Source: an uncultured Pelagibacteraceae bacterium
GTDB taxonomy: Bacteria; Pseudomonadota; Alphaproteobacteria; Pelagibacterales; Pelagibacteraceae
Assembly: GCA_902587435.1 (NCBI GenBank)
Contig: CACILF010000001.1
Location: 49,435 to 113,434, forward strand
Length of the DNA stretch: 64,000 nucleotides
Reading direction: 5' to 3'
How positions within the stretch are numbered: position 1 is the stretch's first letter; every line of letters starts with the position of its first letter. Below, in pieces: positions 41,065-50,214 of this stretch. A program made the position numbers and the translations under genes. The notes under the pieces are model-generated. The model was not told the DNA's origin. It searched no databases and saw nothing but the letters and a program-made list of their open reading frames with translations.

Positions 41065-41229
41065 TTAACTATTATCGCTAAATTGCTCTGTGAATTCATT
41101 CATGCCGCTTGATCCCCAGTCGCAATGGTCGTCTCTAAGATAGATCGGTTTGCTTTTGTATTCAGAACAATCTTGATGATTAGTAATCTGTAAGCTTTTT
41201 TCGTTGATATTTGTTAATTTTTTATCCAT
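41065..41229 (-). CDS. Putative 54-aa micro-ORF upstream of aceA
   Basis: Manually translated: MDKKLTNINEKSLQITNHQDCSEYKSKPIYLRDDHCDWGSSGMNEFTEQFSDNS; same strand as aceA, 44 nt upstream. Confidence 0.5.
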   Translation of the reverse strand: MDKKLTNINEKSLQITNHQDCSEYKSKPIYLRDDHCDWGSSGMNEFTEQFSDNS

Positions 41230-41238
41230 GTAAACTTA

Positions 41239-41260
41239 TTAATTTACAATATTTACAAAT
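41239..41260. repeat. 22-bp direct repeat copy 1 (candidate operator)
   Basis: TTAATTTACAATATTTACAAAT, identical to 41312-41333. Confidence 0.85.
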
Positions 41261-41311
41261 TCAATAAAAAATGCTAATTTGTCTGTAAATAAAGGAAATT
41301 TTTTGTAAATT

Positions 41312-41333
41312 TTAATTTACAATATTTACAAAT
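41312..41333. repeat. 22-bp direct repeat copy 2 (candidate operator)
   Basis: TTAATTTACAATATTTACAAAT, ends 7 nt before the scfR-like ATG; inverted half-site TTTTGTAAAT at 41301-41310. Confidence 0.85.
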
Positions 41334-41340
41334 AGTAAAA

Positions 41341-42765
41341 ATGAGTCAATTAGATCTAAAAATTGGTCCAAAAATTAAGGGATTTAGACGTCAGCTAGGT
41401 ATCCAGGCAAACAAATTGGCAGAAAAGCTCAATATTTCCCCAAGCTATTTAACTTTAATTGAGGGTGGAAAAAGAAAAATTGATGCTGATTTACTTTTAA
41501 AAATCTGCCAAGAACTAAAAATTGAAGTGTCTGACCTGGCCGTCAAATCTGACTTAAACTTAGCGAATAATATATCAGAATTACTTGATGATAAATTATT
41601 TGATGACTTAGACATTTTAGGTCCTGAAGTAAAAGATCTAGCAAATACAAATCCAAAAATCGGTAGGGCCTTAATTAGGCTTGGAGATATTTTAAAAAAA
41701 AAAGATCACGAACTAGTTAATAAAATAGAAAAACTATCAGGAAAGATTGTAGATAGCAGAAAGAGTTCATTTCCTGGAGAAGTTATATCTGATTTTTTAC
41801 AAGAAAATAAAAATTATTTTCCAAGATTAGAAGATTTTGCGAATAAAATATTTGATAGACTAAAACAAAATAATAGAACTAGGTACATAGCTCTTTGTAA
41901 ATTTTTAAATTCAGAGTATGGCATTACAGTAAAAGATGTAATTCCTGAAGATGGAAAACCATTTTCAAAAGTTTTTAACGAAAAAAATAAAGAACTTATA
42001 TTGTCTGATTATCTCTCTTTGGAAACAAAAAAACTACATGCTGCTTCACAAATCGCTCAGGAAGGAGCTATAGATGAAATTAATAAACTTCTTGAAACTT
42101 TTAATTTTCCTTCGGAAGAATCTAAAAAATTAACCAAAGTAGCTTTATTAAATTATTGTGGGGCAGCAATTTTAATGCCTTACAAACTTTTTCATGCTGA
42201 ATGTAAAAAATTAAAGTATGATTTAGAGTTATTACAAAATACATTTGCTACATCATTTGAACAAGTGACTCATAGAGTAACTTGTTTAAATGATCCTAAT
42301 TTACCAGGAGTCCCTTTTCATTTTTTGAGAGTGGATGTTGCAGGAAATATTTCAAAAAGATTTTCTTTATCTGGAATTGAAATCCCAAGATATGGGGGTG
42401 CTTGCCCTAGATGGAATGTTTATTCTGCATTTTCTAGACCAGGAGTAATTCAAGCTGCTGTAAGTAAAATGACTAATGGTGAAAAATATGTTTGTATTGC
42501 AAGAACTGTAGAAAAAGGTATCGGAAGATATGGACAAAAGAAAAGTATGTTATCCATTGGACTTGGTTGTGAAGCAAAATATGCTAAAGATTTTGTCTAT
42601 ACAGAAAATTTAGATATTCATGATAAAAAATCAGAAATCCCAGTTGGAGTCTCTTGTAGGACTTGTGATAGGCTAGATTGCTCTCAAAGAGCATTTCCTC
42701 CATTGCATAAAAAATTTGATGTAGATATAAACAACAGAGGTGTTTCTGTTTATGTTAATGACTAA
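41341..42765 (+). CDS. ScfR/RamB-type regulator (XRE HTH + IrrE-like + DUF2083)
   Basis: N-terminal HTH GFRRQLGIQANKLAEKLNISPSYLTLIEGGKR; C-terminal GVSCRTCDRLDCSQRAFPPL cysteine motif; divergent from aceA. Confidence 0.9.
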   Translation: MSQLDLKIGPKIKGFRRQLGIQANKLAEKLNISPSYLTLIEGGKRKIDADLLLKICQELKIEVSDLAVKSDLNLANNISELLDDKLFDDLDILGPEVKDLANTNPKIGRALIRLGDILKKKDHELVNKIEKLSGKIVDSRKSSFPGEVISDFLQENKNYFPRLEDFANKIFDRLKQNNRTRYIALCKFLNSEYGITVKDVIPEDGKPFSKVFNEKNKELILSDYLSLETKKLHAASQIAQEGAIDEINKLLETFNFPSEESKKLTKVALLNYCGAAILMPYKLFHAECKKLKYDLELLQNTFATSFEQVTHRVTCLNDPNLPGVPFHFLRVDVAGNISKRFSLSGIEIPRYGGACPRWNVYSAFSRPGVIQAAVSKMTNGEKYVCIARTVEKGIGRYGQKKSMLSIGLGCEAKYAKDFVYTENLDIHDKKSEIPVGVSCRTCDRLDCSQRAFPPLHKKFDVDINNRGVSVYVND

Positions 42766-42776
42766 AAGTTAATAGT

Positions 42777-43928
42777 TTAATTATCTTTTTTTGATCTTTC
42801 TCTTTCGAGTAATTGAGTTAGAGAGTCCACCATCATATCAGAAGCCTTAAATATTTCGCTTGGTTTATACTCATTTGAAACATTTTTTTCTGGATTTGAT
42901 TTGTCTTCAATAACAATTCCTTTATCTGGAGAGTTATCTTTAATATAAATTAATATTAACCATTCATCATCTGGAACTTCATCCCATTTAATATATACCT
43001 CTCCATTTTCAAATCTTCTATCAATGCATCTAAAAATAGACATATGTCTTGTAATGTGTCTTTTATTAAGCTGAAAAACTAAACTATTTGCACTTCTATA
43101 AAAACTTTCTAAAGCATTTTCAATTTTTTGTCTTTCTAGGTTATAATTTTTTTCCTTTAGAAGAAGAACTTCTCTATCGTCCCCTTCCTGCACTTTTACT
43201 CCTAAAGCCTCAACTCTTTCTCTGATTTTTTGATCTCTTATTAATTGATATTTTTGCTTAAGGTTATCTATTCTTTCCTGTAGTCCTGCGTAATCTTCTC
43301 TCTTTTCTTTTAATGAAATTTTTTCTAATTTCTCTAGTTCTTTAATTTCCCTAATTCTAAATTTTTCTATTTGTTTTTCAATTTTTAGTTCTTGTAAAAA
43401 TCTTTTTTGTCTTTCTGCTTGTTCTTTTCTTACTATTGCCTGTTCTTGCCTTAAAAATTTTTTTATCTCTATATTTCTTTCTTTTTCTAATTTTTTTTCT
43501 TCCTTTAATTCTTTTTCTTTCATTTTTAAAATTAAGTTTTCCTGAGCTTCTTTCTTTTCTTTTTCCTCTCTCTTTTCTCTTTCTTGTCTTTCAAACTCTT
43601 CAACTTTTATTCTTTGTTTTTCTTCTGATCTTAAATTTTTAAATTCTTGAATTTTATTTTCTATTTTTTGAAAAAATCCTTGTATGGCTCTATCTAAATT
43701 AAAAATATCAATTTTAATTTTAAATTTTGGTTTTAACTTTTGCTGAAATCTAATTACATTTAATATAAAACTTTTTTTAGGTTTGCTTTTATAAGTTTTA
43801 TTTCTTGAAATTTTAATTTTTTTAATTAAGTTTCTTTTCTTTATTTTTTTTTTATATTTTCTTTTAACAAACTTTTTTTTTCTAATTTTTTTTCTAATTT
43901 TTTTTTTAATTTTTTTATTTTTTTTCAT
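42777..43928 (-). CDS. Hypothetical protein: polybasic N-terminus, long charged coiled coil, conserved-looking C-terminal domain
   Basis: Starts MKKNKKIKKKIRKKIRKKKFVKRKYKKKIKKRN, then E/K/R/Q-rich helix, then non-repetitive ITRHMSIFRCIDRRFENGEVYIKWDEVPDDEW. Confidence 0.75.
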   Translation of the reverse strand: MKKNKKIKKKIRKKIRKKKFVKRKYKKKIKKRNLIKKIKISRNKTYKSKPKKSFILNVIRFQQKLKPKFKIKIDIFNLDRAIQGFFQKIENKIQEFKNLRSEEKQRIKVEEFERQEREKREEKEKKEAQENLILKMKEKELKEEKKLEKERNIEIKKFLRQEQAIVRKEQAERQKRFLQELKIEKQIEKFRIREIKELEKLEKISLKEKREDYAGLQERIDNLKQKYQLIRDQKIRERVEALGVKVQEGDDREVLLLKEKNYNLERQKIENALESFYRSANSLVFQLNKRHITRHMSIFRCIDRRFENGEVYIKWDEVPDDEWLILIYIKDNSPDKGIVIEDKSNPEKNVSNEYKPSEIFKASDMMVDSLTQLLERERSKKDN

Positions 43929-43958
43929 TTGGAATGTTTATGATTTATCAATAAACAA

Positions 43959-45146
43959 TTAATAAATATAGTCTCTTGTTATTGGAGTTGCTTTAAGTTT
44001 TTTTGTTAATTGAAATTGAAATACAACCTGATCACTCCATTTAAAGGCCATTTCACAGCCAACTAGATAAAACTCCCACATTCTGAAAAATTTTTCATCA
44101 AACATTTCTAAAACTTCGTGTTTTTTTGACATAAATCTATCTTTCCAATTTTTAAGTGTATGTTGGTAATGAGTTCTCAAAACTTCTAGGTCAGATACTA
44201 TTAAGCCAGATTTTTCAATTGGTAATGATACTTCGCTTAAACTTGGAGTATATCCTCCTGGAAAAATATATTTTGTTATCCATGGTTGAGGAGATCTAGG
44301 TGGATTTATTGATCCAATTGTGTGAATTAATGCAACTCCATCTTCATTTAAAAAGTCAAAAACTTTATTAAAATATTTTTGGTAAAATTTTCGTCCTACA
44401 TGTTCAAACATGCCAACACTAACAACGCGATCAAATTTTTCATTAAGTTGCCTGTAGTCTGCAAGTCTAAATTCTACTTGATTTTCTAAATTCATTTTTT
44501 TAGCTTTTTGCTTAGCATATTCTAATTGATTTCTGGACAAAGTAATGCCAACTACTTCGCATTGAGTTTTTTTTGCAATATCAAGAGCTAAGGTTCCCCA
44601 ACCACATCCTATATCCAAAACTTTTTGATTAGGCTTAAGATTTAATTTTTTAATTATATGATCTATCTTGTTATTTTGTGCTACTTCTAATGTGTCATCT
44701 TCATTTTTAAAATAAGCACATGAGTATTGTCTTTTTTCATCTAAAAATAAATCGTAAAACTTTTCTGAAATATCATAATGATGAGCAACATTTTCTTTTG
44801 ATTTTCTAATTAAATTAAAGTTTGTTAAATATCTATAAACTCTTCTAAATCTTCCTAATACATTTGATATTTGATTAGTAGGTTTTCTTCCAACATTTTT
44901 GAGAGCTATATCTAAAAATTCAGTCAATGTGCCATTTTCAATTACAATTGATCCATTCATGTAACCTTCTCCTAAATATAAATCTGGATTTATTAATAGC
45001 TTCCAATGTAAAGATTTATCTAAAATCTTAAGCTTAATAGGATTTGCTTTTTTTGGTTTTCCAATTAGATAGGATTTATTATTTGCATCCACTAATTCAA
45101 ACCCATCATCTTTAATTAATTTTCTTAAAAAATTTAATAAATTCAT
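43959..45146 (-). CDS. cfa: Cyclopropane-fatty-acyl-phospholipid synthase
   Basis: AHHYDISEKFYDLFLDEKRQYSCAYF, LDIGCGWGTLALDIAKK, FIFPGGYTPSL-like motif. Confidence 0.95.
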   Translation of the reverse strand: MNLLNFLRKLIKDDGFELVDANNKSYLIGKPKKANPIKLKILDKSLHWKLLINPDLYLGEGYMNGSIVIENGTLTEFLDIALKNVGRKPTNQISNVLGRFRRVYRYLTNFNLIRKSKENVAHHYDISEKFYDLFLDEKRQYSCAYFKNEDDTLEVAQNNKIDHIIKKLNLKPNQKVLDIGCGWGTLALDIAKKTQCEVVGITLSRNQLEYAKQKAKKMNLENQVEFRLADYRQLNEKFDRVVSVGMFEHVGRKFYQKYFNKVFDFLNEDGVALIHTIGSINPPRSPQPWITKYIFPGGYTPSLSEVSLPIEKSGLIVSDLEVLRTHYQHTLKNWKDRFMSKKHEVLEMFDEKFFRMWEFYLVGCEMAFKWSDQVVFQFQLTKKLKATPITRDYIY

Positions 45147-45158
45147 TTTAGCTATTTT

Positions 45159-46031
45159 TTAATTTCTATAATTAAAATCTATTTTTTTTAAATCTTCAAT
45201 TAATTTTTGACAATCTTTACTATTAAGAATGCTTAATGGAGGTAAAATATTGTTATATGATTTATCTATTTGAGCCATCAAAGAATGAACTGCTGATATT
45301 AAATTATATCCATCAAAAATAGTTCTAACTTTACATAGTTTTTCATTTACGCTCTGATCTTTATTTTGAATAAAATCATCATAAACTTTTCTTGTTAAAG
45401 TTGCAGTGATATTGCAGGTTGCAGTTATTATTCCGTCACATCCTAATTGAAGCCCTTTAAGTAATTTATTCTCAGAACCTGGTAAAACTGAAAAATTATC
45501 TATTTTTAAATTTTCAAATAAATTATATGAGCTATCTTTAACTCCAATTATTTGCTTTGGAAATTTTTTAGCTAATTCCTCGACACACTTTATGCTAAAT
45601 TTGTAACCGCTCAATTTTTCAAAATTATATAAAATAATCTCTGCATTTGGGACCTGTTCTATAATTTTTGAGTAAAAACTAAATACTTCTTTATCTCCAT
45701 ACTTGTAATATGCGGGAGGCATTATTAAAAATTTTCTGAAATTAAGTGAGATAGCCACTTTCATTAAATTTATAGTTTCAACTAATGAATTTAATCCAGT
45801 CCCAACTATAAACTTATCCTTATTTTTATTTGTTGAAATTGAATTTAGTAAATTAATTTTTTCACTAACTGGAATCAATTGAGCCTGCCCAGTACTCCCA
45901 AAAAATGCCACTCCATGGCAACCTTGATTTATTATATTTTCAGCATGCAAAACAGTTTTTTCAATATTTAGAGATAAATCCTCATTTAAAATTGATAATG
46001 TGGCCGCATAAATGCCTTTAATTTTGCTCAT
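45159..46031 (-). CDS. Dihydrodipicolinate synthase/N-acetylneuraminate lyase family protein
   Basis: FFGSTGQAQLIPVSEK, LMPPAYYK, GVKDSSYN (Schiff-base Lys). Confidence 0.88.
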   Translation of the reverse strand: MSKIKGIYAATLSILNEDLSLNIEKTVLHAENIINQGCHGVAFFGSTGQAQLIPVSEKINLLNSISTNKNKDKFIVGTGLNSLVETINLMKVAISLNFRKFLIMPPAYYKYGDKEVFSFYSKIIEQVPNAEIILYNFEKLSGYKFSIKCVEELAKKFPKQIIGVKDSSYNLFENLKIDNFSVLPGSENKLLKGLQLGCDGIITATCNITATLTRKVYDDFIQNKDQSVNEKLCKVRTIFDGYNLISAVHSLMAQIDKSYNNILPPLSILNSKDCQKLIEDLKKIDFNYRN

Positions 46032-46082
46032 AAATAAAATTTATATAAAAAAAAAATATAGTAAAGATTATAAAGTACTTAA

Positions 46083-47042
46083 ATGAAGATATTAGCAATA
46101 CAAAATAGAATGGGTATTGGAGATATGGTAATTTTTTTACCTTATATTGAGGCAATATCAAAAAAATTTAATTTACCAATAAGTATTTTAGTTAAAGAAA
46201 GTTCTAAAGCTTTAGAATATTTAGAAAAAAATAAGTATATTGAAAAAATTTTAATACTTGAAAGAAATAATAATAATAGTCATCATGATGGAATAATTGG
46301 ATCATTTAATCTTGCTGAAGATCTAAAAAAATATAGTTTTGAAAAAGTTTATATATTTAATTCATCATTAAGATATCGTTTAATATGCAAAATGGCTGGC
46401 ATAAAAGAAATATTTCAATACCCTTTATTTCAGAAAAAGCAGCAACACTTAATTCAAACTGCTCAAAGTTTTATAAAAAAAGAATTAGATATAGATATTG
46501 ATAGCAATCCAATAATTAATTTGGAGAGCTCTTTAATAGAAAATGCAAAGAAAAAATATAATATAGAACCTAAACAAATTAACATACTGCTTGGGATTGG
46601 AGGATCGGGACCAACCAAAAGAATCCCTTCTTATAAATTTTTAAACTTCATGAAACTGACAATTAAAGAGCATGATTGTAAATTTTTTTTAGCAACAGGC
46701 ACAAATAAAGAAGAACAAAATATTTTGAATGAAATCTTAAATTCTGAATTCAAAGAAAGATGTATACCCTTAGATAAAATAAAAATTAAAGAAACTCTTC
46801 CAATTATAAAAAATTGTAATATTGCAGTATGTAATGACTCTAGCTTCAGTCATTTGTCTGCAGCTTTAGATGTACCTACAATTGTACTACTATCAGACAC
46901 GCCCTTAATGTATGGAAGTTATAGTCCCAACATGTATCCTATAATTCCTGATGGAGAAGAAACAGTCACACATGACACTTTGGGCAAAGAAAGAATAAAT
47001 CCTGAAAAAATATTTAAAATATTTAAAGAAATTTTAAATTAA
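46083..47042 (+). CDS. Glycosyltransferase family 9-like (heptosyltransferase fold)
   Basis: NRMGIGDMVIFLPYIEAI; GIGGSGPTKRIPSYKF; CNDSSFSHLSAALDVPTIVL. Confidence 0.8.
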   Translation: MKILAIQNRMGIGDMVIFLPYIEAISKKFNLPISILVKESSKALEYLEKNKYIEKILILERNNNNSHHDGIIGSFNLAEDLKKYSFEKVYIFNSSLRYRLICKMAGIKEIFQYPLFQKKQQHLIQTAQSFIKKELDIDIDSNPIINLESSLIENAKKKYNIEPKQINILLGIGGSGPTKRIPSYKFLNFMKLTIKEHDCKFFLATGTNKEEQNILNEILNSEFKERCIPLDKIKIKETLPIIKNCNIAVCNDSSFSHLSAALDVPTIVLLSDTPLMYGSYSPNMYPIIPDGEETVTHDTLGKERINPEKIFKIFKEILN

Positions 47043-47539
47043 CTTAAATCTTTCAATACAATTTCTTTGGCTTCATTAACAATAGATGATAATCGAGAAG
47101 TTTCTGGGGAAATATCGGGATGAATTTTTTTTTGAATTTTTAAGTACGCTTTTTGAACATCTTCTTTTGTAGTTTTATTATTTCTATTTAAATTTAATAT
47201 TTTGTAAGCCTCTTCAACAGATAAAGTTGAAATATTTGAATTATTTTTATTAAAAGAAAATCTTCCTGAGTTTCTTAAAGTTTGAATTAATCTAAATAAA
47301 CCTATTAGTTGATATAAAGTTAAGCCTTTAAGCTTAATAACTCCAAGACTTAAAAGTATCAAAGGAAGAGAAAGCAAAAGCCTTCCTCCAAAAGCAAATA
47401 ATAATGCCAATAAAATAGAGATTATAAAAATAGTAATACGTACAGTTTTTGAAATTTTTTTTGCTGAAGCGCTTGCAATTAGCCTTAGCAAAATATAACT
47501 AACGACTAAAATAATAAGTGCATAAATTATAATGTTCAT
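47039..47539 (-). CDS. Membrane-anchored J-domain protein
   Basis: Hydrophobic N-terminal region; C-terminal AYLKIQKKIHPDISPETSRL with HPD. Confidence 0.85.
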   Translation of the reverse strand: MNIIIYALIILVVSYILLRLIASASAKKISKTVRITIFIISILLALLFAFGGRLLLSLPLILLSLGVIKLKGLTLYQLIGLFRLIQTLRNSGRFSFNKNNSNISTLSVEEAYKILNLNRNNKTTKEDVQKAYLKIQKKIHPDISPETSRLSSIVNEAKEIVLKDLS

Positions 47540-47554
47540 ATATCAAAGTTTTTT

Positions 47555-49633
47555 ATGAAAATACCACAATTAGAAAAAAAACCCGAATTAAAATCTTGTC
47601 ACAATGTCAATTGGGAAGATAATTATAGCTGGGTACATCAATCAAATATTCTTCAGGTTTTAAGGGACAGTTCAAAATTGGTTCCTCAAGTTAGAAACTA
47701 TTTGGAAGAAGAAAATGCTTATGCTGAATATCACCTGAAAGATACAAAGGATATTCAAAAACAGTTATTTAATGAAATAAAAGGAAGAATTAAATTAGAT
47801 GATGAATCTCTACCTTATAAAGATACTCATTATGAATATTGGACAAAAACAACAACTAAGGGAAACTATTCTATTAAACTAAGAAAAAAAATTGGAACAA
47901 ATGAAGTTGAAGCAATATGGGATGGTGATAAAGAAAAAGAAAAACTAAATACAGAATACTTTGGCGTTGGAGATTTAGAAGTTAGCTATAATGATAAATA
48001 TTTAGGTTATTCTCTAGATTTAAAAGGTTCAGAATATTATACAATTTATATTAGAGATATTTCTTCTAACAAATTAATAACTGAAAGAATAGATGAAACT
48101 AGTGGAGGGATAACTTTTAGTTTAGATGATAAATATATTTTTTATTCAAAATTAGATAAGTTTCATAGACCAAGAACAATTTATAGACATAAATTAGGAA
48201 CTAGCGTCAAAGATGATGAATTAATATTTGAAGAAAAAAGTGAAGCATTCACTGTGGGTATTGGTTTAAGTGCAGATGATAAATATTTTTTTATTTCTAC
48301 ATCGGATCATAACACTTCTGAGCAATATTATTTTGGAGTGAATGAAGAAAATCCAAAGCCCAAATTAATTAAAGAAAGAAAAAGAGGAATTATTTACTCG
48401 ATAAATTCTTGGGATGGTTATTTTTACAATCACACTAATGAAAATGCTGAAGACTTTAAGATTGATAGATGTAAAGATTTATCAAATCAAAATTGGGAAG
48501 AGTATATTCCTGCAAAAAATGAAGTTTTAATTGGTGGGCTATCATTTTTGAATAATTGGATGATTAGAGCTGAAACTTCTAATGCGCTAGGAAAATTATT
48601 TGTAAAAGATCTAAAAAAAAATAAAGAAGAAGAATTAATTTTTACTGATGAAAAAGTTATAGTTCCAGGAATATCTTCTATTCAAAAAGACAAAAATACT
48701 GATTTAGTTTATTTATCTTATTCATCTCCTAAAACACCAGGAAGGGCTTACCTATATAATTTGAAAACTAAAGATAAAAAGTTAGTAAAAGAACAAGAAA
48801 TTCCTTCTGGTCATAATCCCGATGATTATATTGTAGAAAGACTAGAATGTCCTTCTCATGATGGAAGAATGGTTCCAATAACTATAACTAGACATAAAAA
48901 AACTAAAATAGATGGGTCTTCAAACTTATTATTATATGGATACGGATCTTACGGTAGTTCAATGTCCCCAACATTTTCATCAACAAGATTAAGTTTAATT
49001 GATAGAGATATTATTTGGGTAACTGCTCATATAAGAGGTGGAATGGAAAGGGGAATGAAGTGGTGGAAAGAAGGAAAACTTCTAAACAAAAAAAACACCT
49101 TTGAAGACTATATTGCAACTGCCAAATATTTAATTGAAAAAAAATATACCTCTAAAGGAAAAATAATTGGAATGGGAGGTTCTGCAGGCGGATTACTGAT
49201 GGGAGCAGTAGTTAATCAATCACCTGAATTATTTTTGGGAATAATAATGGCTGTTCCATTTGTAGATTCCTTGACTACAAATTTAGATCATTCTTTGCCA
49301 TTGACTGTTGGAGAATTTGATGAATTTGGAAACGCTCAAGATAATAAAGAACACTTTGATTATATTTATTCTTATGCGCCTTATAACAATATAAAAAAAA
49401 TGGATTATCCTCATATACTAATTACAACTAGTTTAAGTGATAATAGAGTTTTGTTTGATGAACCTACAAAATTTACTGCAAAATTAAGAGATTATAAAAC
49501 TGATAATAATTTATTATTATTAAAAACTGAAATGAATGCTGGCCACGGAGGAAAATCTGGAAGAGATGGTGCTATAGAAGAGATTGCAATTGATTACGCA
49601 TTTGCTTTAAAAATTTCAAATAAAATTTCTTGA
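47555..49633 (+). CDS. ptrB: Oligopeptidase B (S9A)
   Basis: HIRGGMERGMKWWKEGKLLNKKNTFEDYIA, GGSAGGLLMGAVVN, NAGHGGKSGR. Confidence 0.95.
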   Translation: MKIPQLEKKPELKSCHNVNWEDNYSWVHQSNILQVLRDSSKLVPQVRNYLEEENAYAEYHLKDTKDIQKQLFNEIKGRIKLDDESLPYKDTHYEYWTKTTTKGNYSIKLRKKIGTNEVEAIWDGDKEKEKLNTEYFGVGDLEVSYNDKYLGYSLDLKGSEYYTIYIRDISSNKLITERIDETSGGITFSLDDKYIFYSKLDKFHRPRTIYRHKLGTSVKDDELIFEEKSEAFTVGIGLSADDKYFFISTSDHNTSEQYYFGVNEENPKPKLIKERKRGIIYSINSWDGYFYNHTNENAEDFKIDRCKDLSNQNWEEYIPAKNEVLIGGLSFLNNWMIRAETSNALGKLFVKDLKKNKEEELIFTDEKVIVPGISSIQKDKNTDLVYLSYSSPKTPGRAYLYNLKTKDKKLVKEQEIPSGHNPDDYIVERLECPSHDGRMVPITITRHKKTKIDGSSNLLLYGYGSYGSSMSPTFSSTRLSLIDRDIIWVTAHIRGGMERGMKWWKEGKLLNKKNTFEDYIATAKYLIEKKYTSKGKIIGMGGSAGGLLMGAVVNQSPELFLGIIMAVPFVDSLTTNLDHSLPLTVGEFDEFGNAQDNKEHFDYIYSYAPYNNIKKMDYPHILITTSLSDNRVLFDEPTKFTAKLRDYKTDNNLLLLKTEMNAGHGGKSGRDGAIEEIAIDYAFALKISNKIS

Positions 49634-49656
49634 AAATATAAAATTAATTCCCATAT
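49629..49656 (+). promoter_or_regulatory. Heat-shock (RpoH) promoter for hsp20
   Basis: CTTGAAA (49629-49635), 14-nt spacer, CCCATAT (49650-49656); overlaps the ptrB stop codon. Confidence 0.75.
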
Positions 49657-49663
49657 AAAACTT

Positions 49664-49718
49664 GTAAGTCGCCTAATGGGGCTTGCATTAAATAACCTTG
49701 CTAACAAAGGAGGATATA
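49664..49718 (+). promoter_or_regulatory. Candidate ROSE-like RNA thermometer in hsp20 leader
   Basis: CCTTGCTAACAAAGGAGG places a TTGCT/CCTTG segment able to pair with the Shine-Dalgarno; small HSP context. Confidence 0.4.
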
Positions 49719-50165
49719 ATGACAAGTAAGGATCTATCTATATTCAACTCATTAAGACCTTTTTCAATTGGTTTTGACGATATGTTTGACCAATTTGAAA
49801 GTATGTTGGGCAATGGAGGTTTGAGCATGCAATCAAACTATCCACCATACAACATAAGAAAAGCTGGAAAGGACAAATATGCAATAGAAGTTGCTCTTGC
49901 CGGTTTTAACAAAAAGGATGTTGAGGTTGAATTTGAAGACAATTTATTAACTGTAAGAACAAAACAAGTTAATAAGTCTGAAGATAAAAATGAAGACGGT
50001 GAGATTATTCATAAGGGTATTTCTCAAAGACAATTTGCTAGATCATTTACAATTGCAGATGATGTAAAAGTAGGTGGTGCTGAGCTTAAAGACGGTCTTT
50101 TGACAATAGCTTGTGAAAGAATTGTACCAGAGTACAAAAAGAAAAAACTTATTGAAATTAAATAA
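49719..50165 (+). CDS. Small heat-shock protein, Hsp20/IbpA family
   Basis: ACD motifs YAIEVALAGFNKKDVEVEFEDNLLTV, FARSFTIADDV; AAAGGAGG SD supports start at 49719, not track start 49698. Confidence 0.95.
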   Translation: MTSKDLSIFNSLRPFSIGFDDMFDQFESMLGNGGLSMQSNYPPYNIRKAGKDKYAIEVALAGFNKKDVEVEFEDNLLTVRTKQVNKSEDKNEDGEIIHKGISQRQFARSFTIADDVKVGGAELKDGLLTIACERIVPEYKKKKLIEIK

Positions 50166-50178
50166 GTATTAAACCTTG

Positions 50179-50206
50179 CTTGTGGGGATTTCTCCCCACA
50201 AGTTTT
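50179..50206 (+). terminator. Terminator after hsp20
   Basis: CTTGTGGGGA-TTTC-TCCCCACAAG plus TTTT. Confidence 0.85.
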
Positions 50207-50214
50207 AAAATAAT

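Noticed and set aside
43436-43642. Hydrophobic Leu/Phe-rich plus ORF
   Set aside because: Complement of the Glu/Lys-rich coiled-coil codons on the minus strand; composition artefact.
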